DNA of 64,000 nt from Achromobacter ruhlandii. Its GTDB lineage: Bacteria > Pseudomonadota > Gammaproteobacteria > Burkholderiales > Burkholderiaceae_B. Numbering within the stretch: position 1 is the first letter of the stretch; each line of letters opens with the position of its first letter. A model generated the notes under the pieces. The model was not told the DNA's origin. It did not search any database and saw nothing but the letters and a program-made list of their open reading frames with translations. This document shows positions 39,387 through 49,302 of this stretch, one piece after another. The DNA is taken from assembly GCF_902859695.1 (NCBI RefSeq), contig NZ_CADIJL010000023.1, positions 35,645 through 99,644 of the forward strand, read 5' to 3'. A program made the position numbers and the translations under genes.

Positions 39387-40886
39387 TCAGGCGGCCCAGG
39401 CGGGCGTCTCGAAGCCGGGCGCGGCGCGGTCCGCGCCGCGCAGCAGGCGGCCGGGGCGGGCGCCGGTGGCGGCGCCGCGCTCCTCCACCAGCTGGCCGTT
39501 GACCAGCACCGCCTGGATGCCGGCGGACGGTTGCAGTGGCTCGGCGAAGGTGGCCAGGTCGGCCACCACGGCGGGGTCGAACACCACCACGTCGGCGTAG
39601 CAACCGGCGCGCAGCACGCCGCGGTCGCGCAGGCCGAACTGGGCCGCCGTCAGGCTGGTCATGCGGCGGATCGCCTCTTCCATGCCCAGCACGCGCATCT
39701 CGCGTACGTATCGCCCCAGCACCCGCGAAAACGCGCCCCACAGGCGCGGGTGCGGCCGCTGGTCGTGCGGCAGGCCGTCGGAACCGATCATCACGCTGCC
39801 GTGGCCGATGACGCGCTTGACGTCGTCCTCGTCCATCGAGAAATAGATGGCGCCGCCGGGCGACAGTTCCTCGGCCAGCCGCTGCGGATCCTTGCCTTCG
39901 CGCGCCGCCAGTTCGCGCAGGTCCACGCCCTGGATCTCGGGCCGCGTCTGCGACCACGTGACGATGATCTTCTCGCCGGCCGGCACGCGACGCGGTTCCA
40001 GGATGGTGGACGAGGCGGCGTAGGGATAGACGTCCATGCCCAGCGGCTGGTCGGCGCGGGCGCGGTCGAACAGCGCCAGCGTTTCGGCGGTGCGGCCGTG
40101 GTTGTGCTTGCCGGTGACCTTGTGGTGCGACAGGATCGCCGGCACGTCGGCGGCGCGGCCGATCAGGAAGGCTTCTTCCATGGCGTCGCAGACGTGGTCG
40201 GCCTCGTCGCGCAGGTGGGTGGTGTACAGGCCCTGCCAGGACGCCAGCGGCTCGGCCACGCCGATCACCTCCTCGGTGCTGGCGTGCATGGCGGTGGGGT
40301 AATACAGGCCGGTGGACAGGCCCGCCGCGCCGGCGGCCATGGCCTGGTCCAGCGCTTGCCGCATGGCGGCGATCTCGCGCTTGTCGGCGGGCCGGTCCAG
40401 GCGCTCCATGGCCGACACTCGCAGGCTGGAATGCCCCACCAGCGCCAGGCTGTTGACCGCGGCCGGGCTGGCGTCGAGGGCGGCGGCGTAGTCCTGCATG
40501 CGGGCGTACAGTTCGCCGGTGTGCTGCGCCAGCAGATTAAGGGGCGGCGGCACGGTGTCGCCGGGCGCGTGCACCGGCGCCAGGCTGATGCCGCAGTTGC
40601 CGGTGACCACGGTGGTGACCCCCTGGCTGACCTTGGGCCGCATCAGCGGCGAACCGAGCAGGGCGCGGTCGTCGTGGGTGTGGCAGTCGATGAAGCCCGG
40701 CGCCACCACCTGGCCGCTCGCGTCGATGCGGCGCCGCGCCCGCCAGCCCGAGCCGTCGCCGATGGCGGCGATGCGTTCGCCGTTGATCGCCACGTCGGCG
40801 CGGCGAGCCGGGCCGCCCAGGCCGTCGGCGATCAGGCCGCCGCTGATGATGAGGTCGTATTCCTGCGGGTCGGGTTGCGCGGGCAT
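39387..40886 (-). CDS. D-aminoacylase / N-acyl-D-amino-acid deacylase
   Basis: The 499-residue amidohydrolase would release D-amino acids from N-acyl derivatives. It opens Y-D-L-I-I-S-G-G-L-I-A-D-G. The metal-binding residues seen are H-T-H in P-G-F-I-D-C-H-T-H-D-D, the Cys in V-T-G-N-C-G-I-S, His in T-T-H-L-R-D-E and S-H-H-K, and Asp in G-S-D-G-L-P-H-D. These are those of the Alcaligenes D-aminoacylases, where Cys is an unusual zinc ligand. The family also contains dihydroorotase-like enzymes, but the Cys and spacing favour D-aminoacylase. It is next to DadA and follows the TetR gene by eight bases. Confidence 0.9.
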   Translation of the reverse strand: MPAQPDPQEYDLIISGGLIADGLGGPARRADVAINGERIAAIGDGSGWRARRRIDASGQVVAPGFIDCHTHDDRALLGSPLMRPKVSQGVTTVVTGNCGISLAPVHAPGDTVPPPLNLLAQHTGELYARMQDYAAALDASPAAVNSLALVGHSSLRVSAMERLDRPADKREIAAMRQALDQAMAAGAAGLSTGLYYPTAMHASTEEVIGVAEPLASWQGLYTTHLRDEADHVCDAMEEAFLIGRAADVPAILSHHKVTGKHNHGRTAETLALFDRARADQPLGMDVYPYAASSTILEPRRVPAGEKIIVTWSQTRPEIQGVDLRELAAREGKDPQRLAEELSPGGAIYFSMDEDDVKRVIGHGSVMIGSDGLPHDQRPHPRLWGAFSRVLGRYVREMRVLGMEEAIRRMTSLTAAQFGLRDRGVLRAGCYADVVVFDPAVVADLATFAEPLQPSAGIQAVLVNGQLVEERGAATGARPGRLLRGADRAAPGFETPAWAA

Positions 40887-40894
40887 GGCGGGCG

Positions 40895-41560
40895 TCAGGT
40901 CTCGGTGTCGGCGGGCGGCCGCGGCTTCTTGCGGCGCGCCTCCAGGTTGGCCAGGGATTCGTGGTTGAGCGCGTCGGGAAAGCCGCGCTTGACCAGGTGT
41001 TCGAGCGCGCCGTTGATCCGGTCCCAGCCTTCCTGGGTGCGCAGCGGCACGCCCAGGAAGTGGCTCTCGGTCTTGGCGCGCAGCATCAGGTACAGCACGC
41101 CCGCCAGCATCACGCTGACCACGGCGGGCGCGTCCATGTCGTCGGTCAGGCCGTCGACGCGGTCGATGAAGCCGCGCGCGGCGCGTTCGCGGCGCTCGGC
41201 CAGCGGCGCGGACACCTCGTTGCGTTCGATCAGCTCCCAGCGGCGCACTTCGCGCAGCGTCTCGTTGCCGGCCAGCGCGTCCAGTTGCGCGCGCAGCATC
41301 GACAGCACCAGTTCGCCGGGGCTGCGCTGGCTGGATTCGTCGGCCGCCAGCAGGCCGGGGTTGCGGGTCCAGAAGTCCTGTTCCTGCATCCAGGCCAGCA
41401 TCAGGCCGGGCATGCCGTCGAAGTAGCGGTAGATCAGTTCCTTGCTAACGCCGGCGCGCTTGGCGATGGCGTTGATGCCCACGCCGCCCATGCCGGTTTC
41501 CTTGATCTGGTCTTCCAGGGCCTGCAGTATCTGGCGCTCGGTATTCTCACGTCGGGACAT
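40895..41560 (-). CDS. TetR-family transcriptional regulator
   Basis: The 221-residue protein has an N-terminal TetR helix-turn-helix: I-N-A-I-A-K-R-A-G-V-S-K-E-L-I-Y-R-Y-F-D. The C-terminal ligand domain is not recognisable by family. It lies in the middle of the operon and overlaps the upstream gene by 14 bases. The two identical 16-bp dyads in the promoters of the operon and of the converging Bug gene have the length and symmetry expected for a TetR operator. So it is the best candidate for controlling both. The C-terminal tail is Lys/Arg- and Pro-rich (R-R-K-K-P-R-P-P). Confidence 0.88.
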   Translation of the reverse strand: MSRRENTERQILQALEDQIKETGMGGVGINAIAKRAGVSKELIYRYFDGMPGLMLAWMQEQDFWTRNPGLLAADESSQRSPGELVLSMLRAQLDALAGNETLREVRRWELIERNEVSAPLAERRERAARGFIDRVDGLTDDMDAPAVVSVMLAGVLYLMLRAKTESHFLGVPLRTQEGWDRINGALEHLVKRGFPDALNHESLANLEARRKKPRPPADTET

Positions 41561-42476
41561 TGGCCGGTTCCTTCATGATGATGAGGGAGCGGGCGGGGTC
41601 CGGCAGACCGAACACCCGGCCGTCGGCCATGTCCACAACCAGTTCGCTGACGGTATGGCCGATATGCCTGCCATCTTGCCAGACTTCGCTGCCCAGGTAG
41701 ATGGCGCTGGCGCGCCGCCGGGTGGTCGGCAGCGACGGATCGGCCTGCTCGATGCCGGTGACGCGCAGGCGGTCGTCCACCCGCACGCGGTCGCGCGGGC
41801 CGGCGCTGATGGCCACGGGCGCGCGCAGGCTCAGGGCGCGGTAGGCCCCGACGCCGCCGGTCAGCGCGTGCCAGGCCAGGTCGGCCATGGCCTCCGCCAG
41901 AGGCGGGCAGGGGAATATCGAGTTGTGCAGGAGCGCCAGCCGGCAGGCGCCGTTGTCGCGCCAGGCCTGGCCCTGGTCGGGCCGGCGCGCCACGCGGTCG
42001 CTGTTGCCCCAGGCCAGTTGGCCCGACGCGGACAGCGCGATCAGGCCGGCGTCGACTTCCGGATGGGCCTGCAGCACCTCGGCCACGGCGTCGGCGGGGG
42101 CCTGGCCGGCGGCCAGGCGCCGCAGCACCGCCTGGTTTAGCGGCACGCCATCGACGCCGGGGCGGTTGGGCAGGCGGTGGCCGGTCACCAGGCCGACGCC
42201 GTCGGCGCCGGGCAGGAACTGCGCCAGCGGCTCGGGGCGGTCGGGGCCGCTTTCGATCAGGGCGGCATGGCGCGTCCGCAGCCAATCCTGCGGCAGGTCC
42301 AGCGCGGTCACGCCGCCGCGCTGGACGGTCGCGTGGCGGGCGCGGCCCTGTTCGTCCAGCACCGCGAACACGGCAAAGCCGCCGATGGCGCCGTGCCCCA
42401 GCAGTTCGGCGCCCAGGGCGGCGGCGCGTACCGCCGCGCCGGCGTTGGGTCCGTAAGCCGCGATGCCGATGGTCAT
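41547..42476 (-). CDS. Uncharacterised protein of the D-amino-acid block, 309 aa
   Basis: I do not confidently recognise this protein. It begins T-I-G-I-A-A-Y-G-P-N-A-G-A-A-V and continues with G-A-I-G-G-F-A-V-F-A-V-L-D-E-Q-G, which may be a short beta-strand-rich N-terminal-nucleophile-like fold or one of the DUF families often seen next to ABC transporter genes. No signal peptide or membrane segment is seen. The middle has N-R-P-G-V-D-G-V-P-L-N-Q-A-V and A-W-G-N-S-D-R-V-A-R-R. It sits 12 bases downstream of the permease gene and overlaps the TetR gene, so it is part of the operon. A catabolic or ligand-processing role is only a guess. Confidence 0.7.
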   Translation of the reverse strand: MTIGIAAYGPNAGAAVRAAALGAELLGHGAIGGFAVFAVLDEQGRARHATVQRGGVTALDLPQDWLRTRHAALIESGPDRPEPLAQFLPGADGVGLVTGHRLPNRPGVDGVPLNQAVLRRLAAGQAPADAVAEVLQAHPEVDAGLIALSASGQLAWGNSDRVARRPDQGQAWRDNGACRLALLHNSIFPCPPLAEAMADLAWHALTGGVGAYRALSLRAPVAISAGPRDRVRVDDRLRVTGIEQADPSLPTTRRRASAIYLGSEVWQDGRHIGHTVSELVVDMADGRVFGLPDPARSLIIMKEPANVPT

Positions 42477-42488
42477 GCGTGCTTCTTC

Positions 42489-43388
42489 CTAGTCCGTGTT
42501 GCTCGTCACGGGATCGACGATGTTCAGGTTGGTGATGAAGCGCTGGAACAGCATGGCCAGCGCCAGCGGCGGCAGGGCGGCGAGCATGCTGGCCGCGGCG
42601 AACAGCCCCAGGTCGGCGCGAAAGCCGGGCATCAGCGGCGACAGGCCCAGCAGCGCCGCCGACAGCGTCTGCGCCGAGGTGCCGCCGGTCAGCACGATGG
42701 CAAACAGCAGGTCGTTCCAGCCCACCAGGAAGGCGATGATGAAAGCCGCAGCGATGCCGGGCAACGCCATCGGCAGGGTCACGTGGCGCAGCATCTGCCA
42801 GCGGGTGCAGCCGTCCATGCGCGCGGCGCGCTCGATTTCGACCGGCAGCGAGGCGAAATAGCCCATCAGTACCCACGACAGCAGCGGGATCACCGCCGTC
42901 AGGTAGACGATCCACAGGCCGAACAGGCTGCCGGCCAGGCCGATGGCGGCGAAGAACACGTAATACGGGATCAGCAGCGCGATCGGCGGCAGGGTGCGCG
43001 AGGCCAGCAGCACGTACAGCAGCGGTCCCTTGAACGGGAACTCGAAGCGCCCCAGCACGTAGCCGGCCAGCGTCGCGATGGCCGTGCCGGCGGCGGCGGC
43101 CGGCAGCGCCACCAGCGCGCTGTTGACGAAGCCGGCCATGATGGCGCGGGTCTGGCCGCCGAAGATGGAATCGGAACTGGACAGGCCCAGCACCCGCAGG
43201 TAGTTCTCGAAGGTGTAGCCCCCGGCATGGTGCGCCACGCCCATGATGATGGCCGACTCGTCCATGAACGAGGCCTTCAGCGTCCAGTACAGCGGGAACA
43301 GGCACCAGAACGCCACCAGGGCCACGCCCGCGCCCACCAGCCAGGGGCGCCAGCCTTCGCCGGCCACGCGGGCCGCGTCATTGCGCAT
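42489..43388 (-). CDS. Sugar-type ABC transporter permease (MalG family)
   Basis: The 299-residue membrane protein has about six segments. It has the EAA loop with E-R-A-A-R-M-D-G-C-T-R-W-Q-M-L-R-H-V-T-L-P-M-A-L-P-G (centre) and a MalG-type N-terminus with W-C-L-F-P-L-Y-W-T-L-K-A-S-F. It overlaps the preceding permease gene by 11 bases. It belongs to the CUT1 carbohydrate-uptake type, in which the C-subunit-like pair forms the channel. Given the neighbours, the cargo may not be a sugar. Substrate unknown. Confidence 0.9.
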   Translation of the reverse strand: MRNDAARVAGEGWRPWLVGAGVALVAFWCLFPLYWTLKASFMDESAIIMGVAHHAGGYTFENYLRVLGLSSSDSIFGGQTRAIMAGFVNSALVALPAAAAGTAIATLAGYVLGRFEFPFKGPLLYVLLASRTLPPIALLIPYYVFFAAIGLAGSLFGLWIVYLTAVIPLLSWVLMGYFASLPVEIERAARMDGCTRWQMLRHVTLPMALPGIAAAFIIAFLVGWNDLLFAIVLTGGTSAQTLSAALLGLSPLMPGFRADLGLFAAASMLAALPPLALAMLFQRFITNLNIVDPVTSNTD

Positions 43389-44318
43389 GGTTGACTCCTT
43401 GCGGGCGCTTCTTGCGGATCAGCATGAAGTAGGCAGTGGCCAGCAGCAGCGACAGCACCGTCAGCAGGAACGCGGCGGCCGAGGCCAGGCCATACTTCGA
43501 GAACTCGAAGTTGTAGCGGAAGATCAGCAGCGGCAGGATCTGCGTGGACGTGCCGGGCCCGCCGCGGGTCAGCGAGAACAGCAGGTCGAACTGGCGCACG
43601 GCTTCCACCGTCATCACCACCAGCACGATCAGCGTGGTGTGCTTCAGGTGCGGCAGCGTGATGTGCCGCAAGCGCGCCAGCGGGCCGGCGCCGTCGACCC
43701 GCGCGGCCCGGTACAGGTCACGCGGAATGGTCTGCAGCGCCGCCAGGTAGAAGAAGCTGCCCAGCGGCGCGACGTGCCAGACGAAGGCCAGCGCCACCCA
43801 GAACAGGGCCCAGTCGCTGCTCAGCCACACCGTGCCCGGCCCTGCCAGCCCGAGCGGCGCCAGCAGTCCCGTGAGCGCGCCGAAGCTGGGATTGAGCAGG
43901 AACGAGAACACGGTTGCCGTCACCACCTGCGACATGGCCCATGGCAGCAATGCCAGGCCGCGCACCAGGCCGCGCAGCGGCATCTCCTCGTTCAGCACCA
44001 GGGCAATGCCCAGCGCCGCCACGAACGAGCCGGCCACGCACATCGCCACGAAGCCCAGGCTGCGCCAGATGGCATCGGTGACGGCGCTGTCGGACAGCAC
44101 TTCGCCATACAGGTCGGCGCCCACGAACTCCTGGGTCCGCAGGATCGCGTTGGTGTCGTGCAGGCTGAGCCAGAACGAATAGCCCAGCGGGACGCCGATG
44201 ATGAGGGTGTTGAGCGCGTAGACCGCGATGATCACCGTCATCGCGAAACCCAGGTCCGACATCTCCTTGCCGCCGCGCGCGGGCAACGGCAGGGACGCGC
44301 GTGGCAGGCTGGCGGCGC

Positions 44319-44322
<4 letters not shown>
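43378..44322 (-). CDS. Sugar-type ABC transporter permease (MalF/UgpA family)
   Basis: The 314-residue membrane protein has six predicted segments and the EAA loop D-L-Y-R-A-A-R-V-D-G-A-G-P-L-A-R-L-R-H-I-T-L-P-H-L. The start at 44322 overlaps the ATPase stop by four bases (ATGA). An upstream frame extends it but has no family match. With the MalG-type subunit and the UgpC-like ATPase it forms a CUT1 importer. A hydrophobic N-terminal segment M-T-V-I-I-A-V-Y-A-L-N-T-L-I-I-G is followed by the typical S-L-H-D-T-N loop. Confidence 0.9.
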
Positions 44323-45440
<1,118 letters not shown>

Positions 45441-45444
45441 GTCA

Positions 45445-46881
45445 TCAGCTCCGCTTGAGGATCTTGGCGTACTTCTTGTGCAGGCCGTCCCAGCGCGCGC
45501 GCAGCTCGGTGGCCACCTGTGCGGGCGTGCGGGTGCCCTTGATCAGCATGTCCTGGGCGATCATCTCGTGCATGCCGGTGTCCCATTCCTGGTACCACGG
45601 CGCCTTCAGGATGTTGGCGGCCACGGCCTTCTCGCGCCCCTCGAACAGCCATTGGTAGACCTGTTCCCGATGGGCCGGGTACATCCACTTCATGATGGCG
45701 GCGCGGCTGTCGGGATCGCGGTACAGCTCGGGGAAGGGCACTTCCAGGTTGGCCTTGGCGATCCAGTTCTTGTGCGTGGTCAGCTGGCCGGCGCGGTCGC
45801 GGTAGCCGAAATACTTGACCAGCTCCCACAGCGCGGCCTGCTCGGCGTCGCTGCGCTTGCGCGTCGACATGCACAGCAGCGCGTGCCCCACCAGCACGGT
45901 GTCGTGGGTGGCGCCGGGCACCACCGGGTTATAGCTGGAGTATTCGGCGATCTGGCTCTTGGCGGGATCGTTGTAGTTGAAGCTGTAGTAATCGATGTTC
46001 AGGTGGAAGGCGTGCTGGCCTTTCATCCACGAGCTGGAGGTCTCGGTGCCCGACCACGTCAGCACGGCGCGCTGCACCAGTTCATCGTCCCACCAGCGCT
46101 TCCAGTCGCTCAGCACCTTGGTCAGCGGCGTGTCGGGTCCGAAGGTGGCGCGCAGCTCGCCGTCGACGAAGCGCTCGCCCTCGGCGAAGCATTGCGCGAT
46201 CAGGGCCCATGGCAGGCCGGTCCAGGCGTTGTACCAGGGCATCAGCATCGGATGCTGCGTCAACCCCTTCTTCTTGATCTCGCGCGCCTGTTTTTCGACC
46301 GTGGCCCAGTCCCGCGGGTAGTCGGCGGCGTTGGCAGTGCCGCCGTAGCCCGCTTCGCCCAGGATTTTCTCGTTGCGGAACAGCGCGTAGGGACCGCCGT
46401 TGTAATAGGTCAGGCCGAGGTAGCGGCCGTCGGTGGCCTTGGCGTCCTCGACGATGCCGGGGAACATCTGCTTCTGGATGTCGGCCAGGCCGGACATGTC
46501 GTCGATCGGGCGGATCCAGCCGGCCGCGTACCAGCGCGAGGCCTGGCCGCGCTGGGCGTAGAACATGTCCAGCGGCGCCTTGGCGGCCAGTTGCGTTTCC
46601 AGCACGGCGGCGTAGTCGCCGGGGATCGGCGACAGGTTCACCGGCACGCCGCTTTCCTGCGTGAAGCGGGCCGCGCCCTGTTGCACGATCTCGCTGCCCC
46701 AGGGCCAGAAGGCGAAGGTCAGCGGCGAGGCGGCCTGTGCCAGCGCCCGCAGGGGCCAGCCGCCTGCCGCCAGCCCGGCCGCGGCGGCCAGGCCCGCGGC
46801 GCCGCGCAGGATGAAGTCGCGACGCTGGGCGTCGGCCGGGAACGGGCCGGGTCGGCCATCGGGATGCAGGGACAGGGGCAT
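45445..46881 (-). CDS. Sugar-type ABC transporter substrate-binding protein
   Basis: The 478-residue receptor carries a twin-arginine-type signal: A-Q-R-R-D-F-I-L-R-G-A-A-G-L-A-A-A-A-G with cleavage near A-L-A-Q-A. It would therefore be exported folded. The mature protein is an extracellular solute-binding protein family 1 member with W-P-W-G-S-E-I-V-Q-Q-G-A-A-R-F-T-Q-E-S-G-V-P-V and the hinge-region G-D-Y-A-A-V-L-E-T-Q-L-A-A-K-A-P-L-D. It is the first gene of the minus-strand operon and is preceded by the operator at 47030-47045. Ligand unknown; context suggests an acyl amino acid or oligo-compound. Confidence 0.88.
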   Translation of the reverse strand: MPLSLHPDGRPGPFPADAQRRDFILRGAAGLAAAAGLAAGGWPLRALAQAASPLTFAFWPWGSEIVQQGAARFTQESGVPVNLSPIPGDYAAVLETQLAAKAPLDMFYAQRGQASRWYAAGWIRPIDDMSGLADIQKQMFPGIVEDAKATDGRYLGLTYYNGGPYALFRNEKILGEAGYGGTANAADYPRDWATVEKQAREIKKKGLTQHPMLMPWYNAWTGLPWALIAQCFAEGERFVDGELRATFGPDTPLTKVLSDWKRWWDDELVQRAVLTWSGTETSSSWMKGQHAFHLNIDYYSFNYNDPAKSQIAEYSSYNPVVPGATHDTVLVGHALLCMSTRKRSDAEQAALWELVKYFGYRDRAGQLTTHKNWIAKANLEVPFPELYRDPDSRAAIMKWMYPAHREQVYQWLFEGREKAVAANILKAPWYQEWDTGMHEMIAQDMLIKGTRTPAQVATELRARWDGLHKKYAKILKRS

Positions 46882-47029
46882 GCTGGACTTCCTTGTTGTG
46901 GGAACGACGACAAAGAAACGGTGCAGCAAAAGCGGTGTGGCGGGACGGCGGCGCGATGGCGCCCGCGAGCGGGCGCCGGCGTGTGGAACGCGTTGCGTGG
47001 CCGCGTGTCCGTCGCGCCGACAACCAGAA

Positions 47030-47085
47030 GTGACCATACGGTCACATCAAGAGCGAAGATAGGACCTGGCCACCTTGCGCGGCAA
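47030..47085 (-). promoter_or_regulatory. Promoter and TetR-type operator of the ABC/D-aminoacylase operon
   Basis: On the minus strand TTGCCG (47085-47080), 18 bases, and TATCTT (47061-47056) form a plausible promoter. GTGACCGTATGGTCAC (47045-47030 on the minus strand) follows 10 bases after the -10. It is identical to the site at 36855-36870 and has the same orientation and near-equal spacing to the -10. The start codon of the receptor gene is 148 bases further. Binding by the TetR protein is inferred. Confidence 0.72.
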
Positions 47086-47105
47086 GGGGGGAGTTTCCCT
47101 AGGAC

Positions 47106-47129
47106 AAAAAAAACCGGCGCGGCGCGCCG
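47106..47129 (-). terminator. Intrinsic terminator after the nudix/TMP-synthase gene
   Basis: On the minus strand CGGCGC (47129-47124), loop GCC, GCGCCG (47120-47115), one G, then eight T (47113-47106). It lies 50 bases after the stop at 47179 of the fusion gene and would stop read-through into the neighbouring operon. Confidence 0.75.
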
Positions 47130-47178
47130 ATCGGGAGGGCGGGTGTCGGGCCGGCGATCCTGCCCCGACCCGCTCGCG

Positions 47179-48141
47179 TCAGATCAGGCCGCGGATGCCG
47201 GCGATGCCGTGCGCGCCGTGGCGCAGGGCCTGCGAGACGGTCTGGGTGGATTGCCCGCCGAGCGCGAAGACCGGGATGCCGGCGTCGCGGTTGCCTTCGA
47301 CGAAGCCGTCCCAGCCCAGCGTCGGCGCGCCGGGGTGGCTGGGCGTGTCCAGCACCGGGCCCAGCACGGCGAAGTCCGCGCCCAGCTCGCGCGCGTGCAC
47401 CACCTGGGCGTTGTCGTGCGCCGAGACGCCAACCAGCGCGCCGGCCGGCAGGTCGGGCCGGGCGCTCAGACGCGCGGCGTCGGCGCCGCGCAGGTGCACG
47501 CCGTCGGCCTCGCGCCACCAGGCGGCCGGATGGGCGCTGTTGACCAGCACTTTCGCGCCAGCGGCGTGGCAGCGCTTGACGATCTGCTGCAGCGCCTCAT
47601 GCAGCGAGGTCGAGGCCGGGCCGTCGGGCCACTGCGGTTCACGCAGTTGCACCAGCCTGATGCCGCGCGCCAGCGCCGCGTCCAGCCGGCCCAGGAACGC
47701 CGACAGGCCGGCGCGCGAGCCGATCGAACTGATGCCATAGGCGGTCGGCAGCTGCAGCCAGCGCAGCGGCGGCAGGGTGGCGGGCAGCAAGTCGCCGACG
47801 GACGCGGCGTTGGCCGGGTCGACCCATTCCAGGCGCTGGTTCTCCAGGCTGCGCGGTTCACCTTCCCAGCCGGTGACGTGGCAGAACGCCAGGCGCACCG
47901 TGGTGTGGGGGTAGGCGTGCACGTAGGTCACCCACGGCCGCGACTGCGTCACGCGGATGCCGATCTCTTCCTGCAGTTCGCGCGCCAGCGCCTGCAGCAC
48001 GGTCTCGCCGGGTTCGAGCTTGCCGCCGGGCAGCTCCCACCAGCCCGACCAGGGCTTGCCTTCGGGGCGTTGCCCCAGCAACAGCATGCCGTCCGGACGC
48101 AGGATCAGGCCGGCGGCGACATCGATGATTTTGTCAGACAT
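47179..48141 (-). CDS. Nudix hydrolase fused to thiamine-phosphate-synthase-like domain
   Basis: The 320-residue fusion has an N-terminal nudix domain (residues 1-130), with the nudix box [24 protein letters not shown], as in the 8-oxo-dGTP phosphatase MutT. The C-terminal domain (about 140-315) resembles TMP synthase/TenI, with a TIM-barrel outline: [24 protein letters not shown] and P-V-F-A-L-G-G. The Cys-free H-L-R and S-A-H motifs are as in TMP-synthase-like folds. Such Nudix-ThiE fusions occur in proteobacteria and are thought to clean the nucleotide pool; the C-terminal role is unclear. Start at 48141. Confidence 0.88.
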   Translation of the reverse strand: MSDKIIDVAAGLILRPDGMLLLGQRPEGKPWSGWWELPGGKLEPGETVLQALARELQEEIGIRVTQSRPWVTYVHAYPHTTVRLAFCHVTGWEGEPRSLENQRLEWVDPANAASVGDLLPATLPPLRWLQLPTAYGISSIGSRAGLSAFLGRLDAALARGIRLVQLREPQWPDGPASTSLHEALQQIVKRCHAAGAKVLVNSAHPAAWWREADGVHLRGADAARLSARPDLPAGALVGVSAHDNAQVVHARELGADFAVLGPVLDTPSHPGAPTLGWDGFVEGNRDAGIPVFALGGQSTQTVSQALRHGAHGIAGIRGLI

Positions 48142-49000
48142 GGCGGGCAGCCCAGTCACGGGCGAATTGGTAGGCGACGCGGCCCGAGCGCGAACCGCGC
48201 TCGATGGTCCATTGCAGCGCCTCGGTGCGGGACGGTTCGATCTGGTCTTCCGGGCAGCCCAGCTCGCGCAGCCAGTGGTAGACGATATCGAGGTAGTCGT
48301 CCTGCTTGAAGGGATAGAACGACAGCCACAGGCCGAAGCGCTCGGACAGCGAGATCTTTTCCTCGACGGTTTCGCCGGGGTGGATCTCGCCGTCGGGCTG
48401 GTGCTTGGCCTGCAGGTTCTCGCTCATGTATTCCGGCATCAGGTGGCGCCGGTTGGAGGTGGCGTAGATCAGCACGTTGTCGCCCGAGGCGGCCACCGAG
48501 CCGTCCAGCACGGACTTGAGCGCCTTGTAGCCAGCCTCGCCTTCCTCGAACGACAGGTCGTCGCAGAACACGATGAAGCGCTCGGGACGCGCGGCCACCA
48601 GTTCGACGATGTCGGCCAGGTCGCCCAGGTCGGATTTGTCGACTTCGATCAGGCGCAGCCCGCGGTCGCCGTAGGCGGCCAGCATGGCCTTGACCAGCGA
48701 GCTCTTGCCGGTGCCGCGGGCGCCGGTCATGAGCACGTTGTTGGCGGGCTTCTTCTCGATGAACTGCACGGTGTTGCGGTCGATGATGCCTTTCTGGCGC
48801 TCGATGTGCTGCAGGTCTTCGAGGTCGATGCGGGCCACGTGGCGCACGGCGTCGAGCCAGCCGCGCGAGCCGCGTTTGCGCCAGCGGAACGCGTGGGCGT
48901 TCCAGTCGATATCGGGGGGCGCGGGGGGCAACCAGGCTTCGAGCTGGGCCAGGACGCGCTCGGCGCGCTGGATGAGGGTGGTGAATTCGTTCGCGGTCAC
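48134..49000 (-). CDS. DUF815 family ATPase
   Basis: The 288-residue P-loop protein of the DUF815/AAA group has Walker [12 protein letters not shown] (residues about 94-104), Walker B-like [12 protein letters not shown], and Arg-rich sensor near S-N-R-R-H-L-M-P-E. The GTG at 49000 was taken because AGGA lies eight bases before it and the following residues T-A-N-E-F-T-T-L-I match the family. These proteins often precede a Nudix/MutT gene, as here. The role is unknown. Confidence 0.85.
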   Translation of the reverse strand: MTANEFTTLIQRAERVLAQLEAWLPPAPPDIDWNAHAFRWRKRGSRGWLDAVRHVARIDLEDLQHIERQKGIIDRNTVQFIEKKPANNVLMTGARGTGKSSLVKAMLAAYGDRGLRLIEVDKSDLGDLADIVELVAARPERFIVFCDDLSFEEGEAGYKALKSVLDGSVAASGDNVLIYATSNRRHLMPEYMSENLQAKHQPDGEIHPGETVEEKISLSERFGLWLSFYPFKQDDYLDIVYHWLRELGCPEDQIEPSRTEALQWTIERGSRSGRVAYQFARDWAARHV

Positions 49001-49302
49001 GGTGTGATCCTGGAAGAGCGAACGGGCGGGCCCGGCACCGGGCCCACGTCGCGTTCGCGGGCATCGTCGGAAGAAGAGGGCGCGTGTCCCGCCGCAAAGG
49101 CGTCGTGGGGACGCGCGCCGCTCAACGGCTGTCACCTGCCGGGGACCGCGGTGATGCCACGGATTCCCCGGGGGGCAGTGACCGGCGATGGGTAAGGCGC
49201 AGCCACTGGATTTCATTGCTGCCGCCATCCCGCGAGGCCCGGCGCGCAACTGAACGCCGTCGCTTCGCGCCCGGGGTCAGCCGGGCGGATGGCGGGTCTT
49301 GA
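49001..49302. other. 302-bp intergenic region (DUF815 / argJ)
   Basis: No gene is seen. Two GC-rich hairpins are present: 49028-49035 with 49038-49045 (GGGCCCGG/CCGGGCCC, 2-nt loop), about 28 bases upstream of the DUF815 start, and 49268-49274 with 49281-49287 (7-bp, 6-nt loop), 16 bases after the argJ stop. The first may affect DUF815 translation; the second may end the argJ transcript. No promoter could be fixed. Confidence 0.5.
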
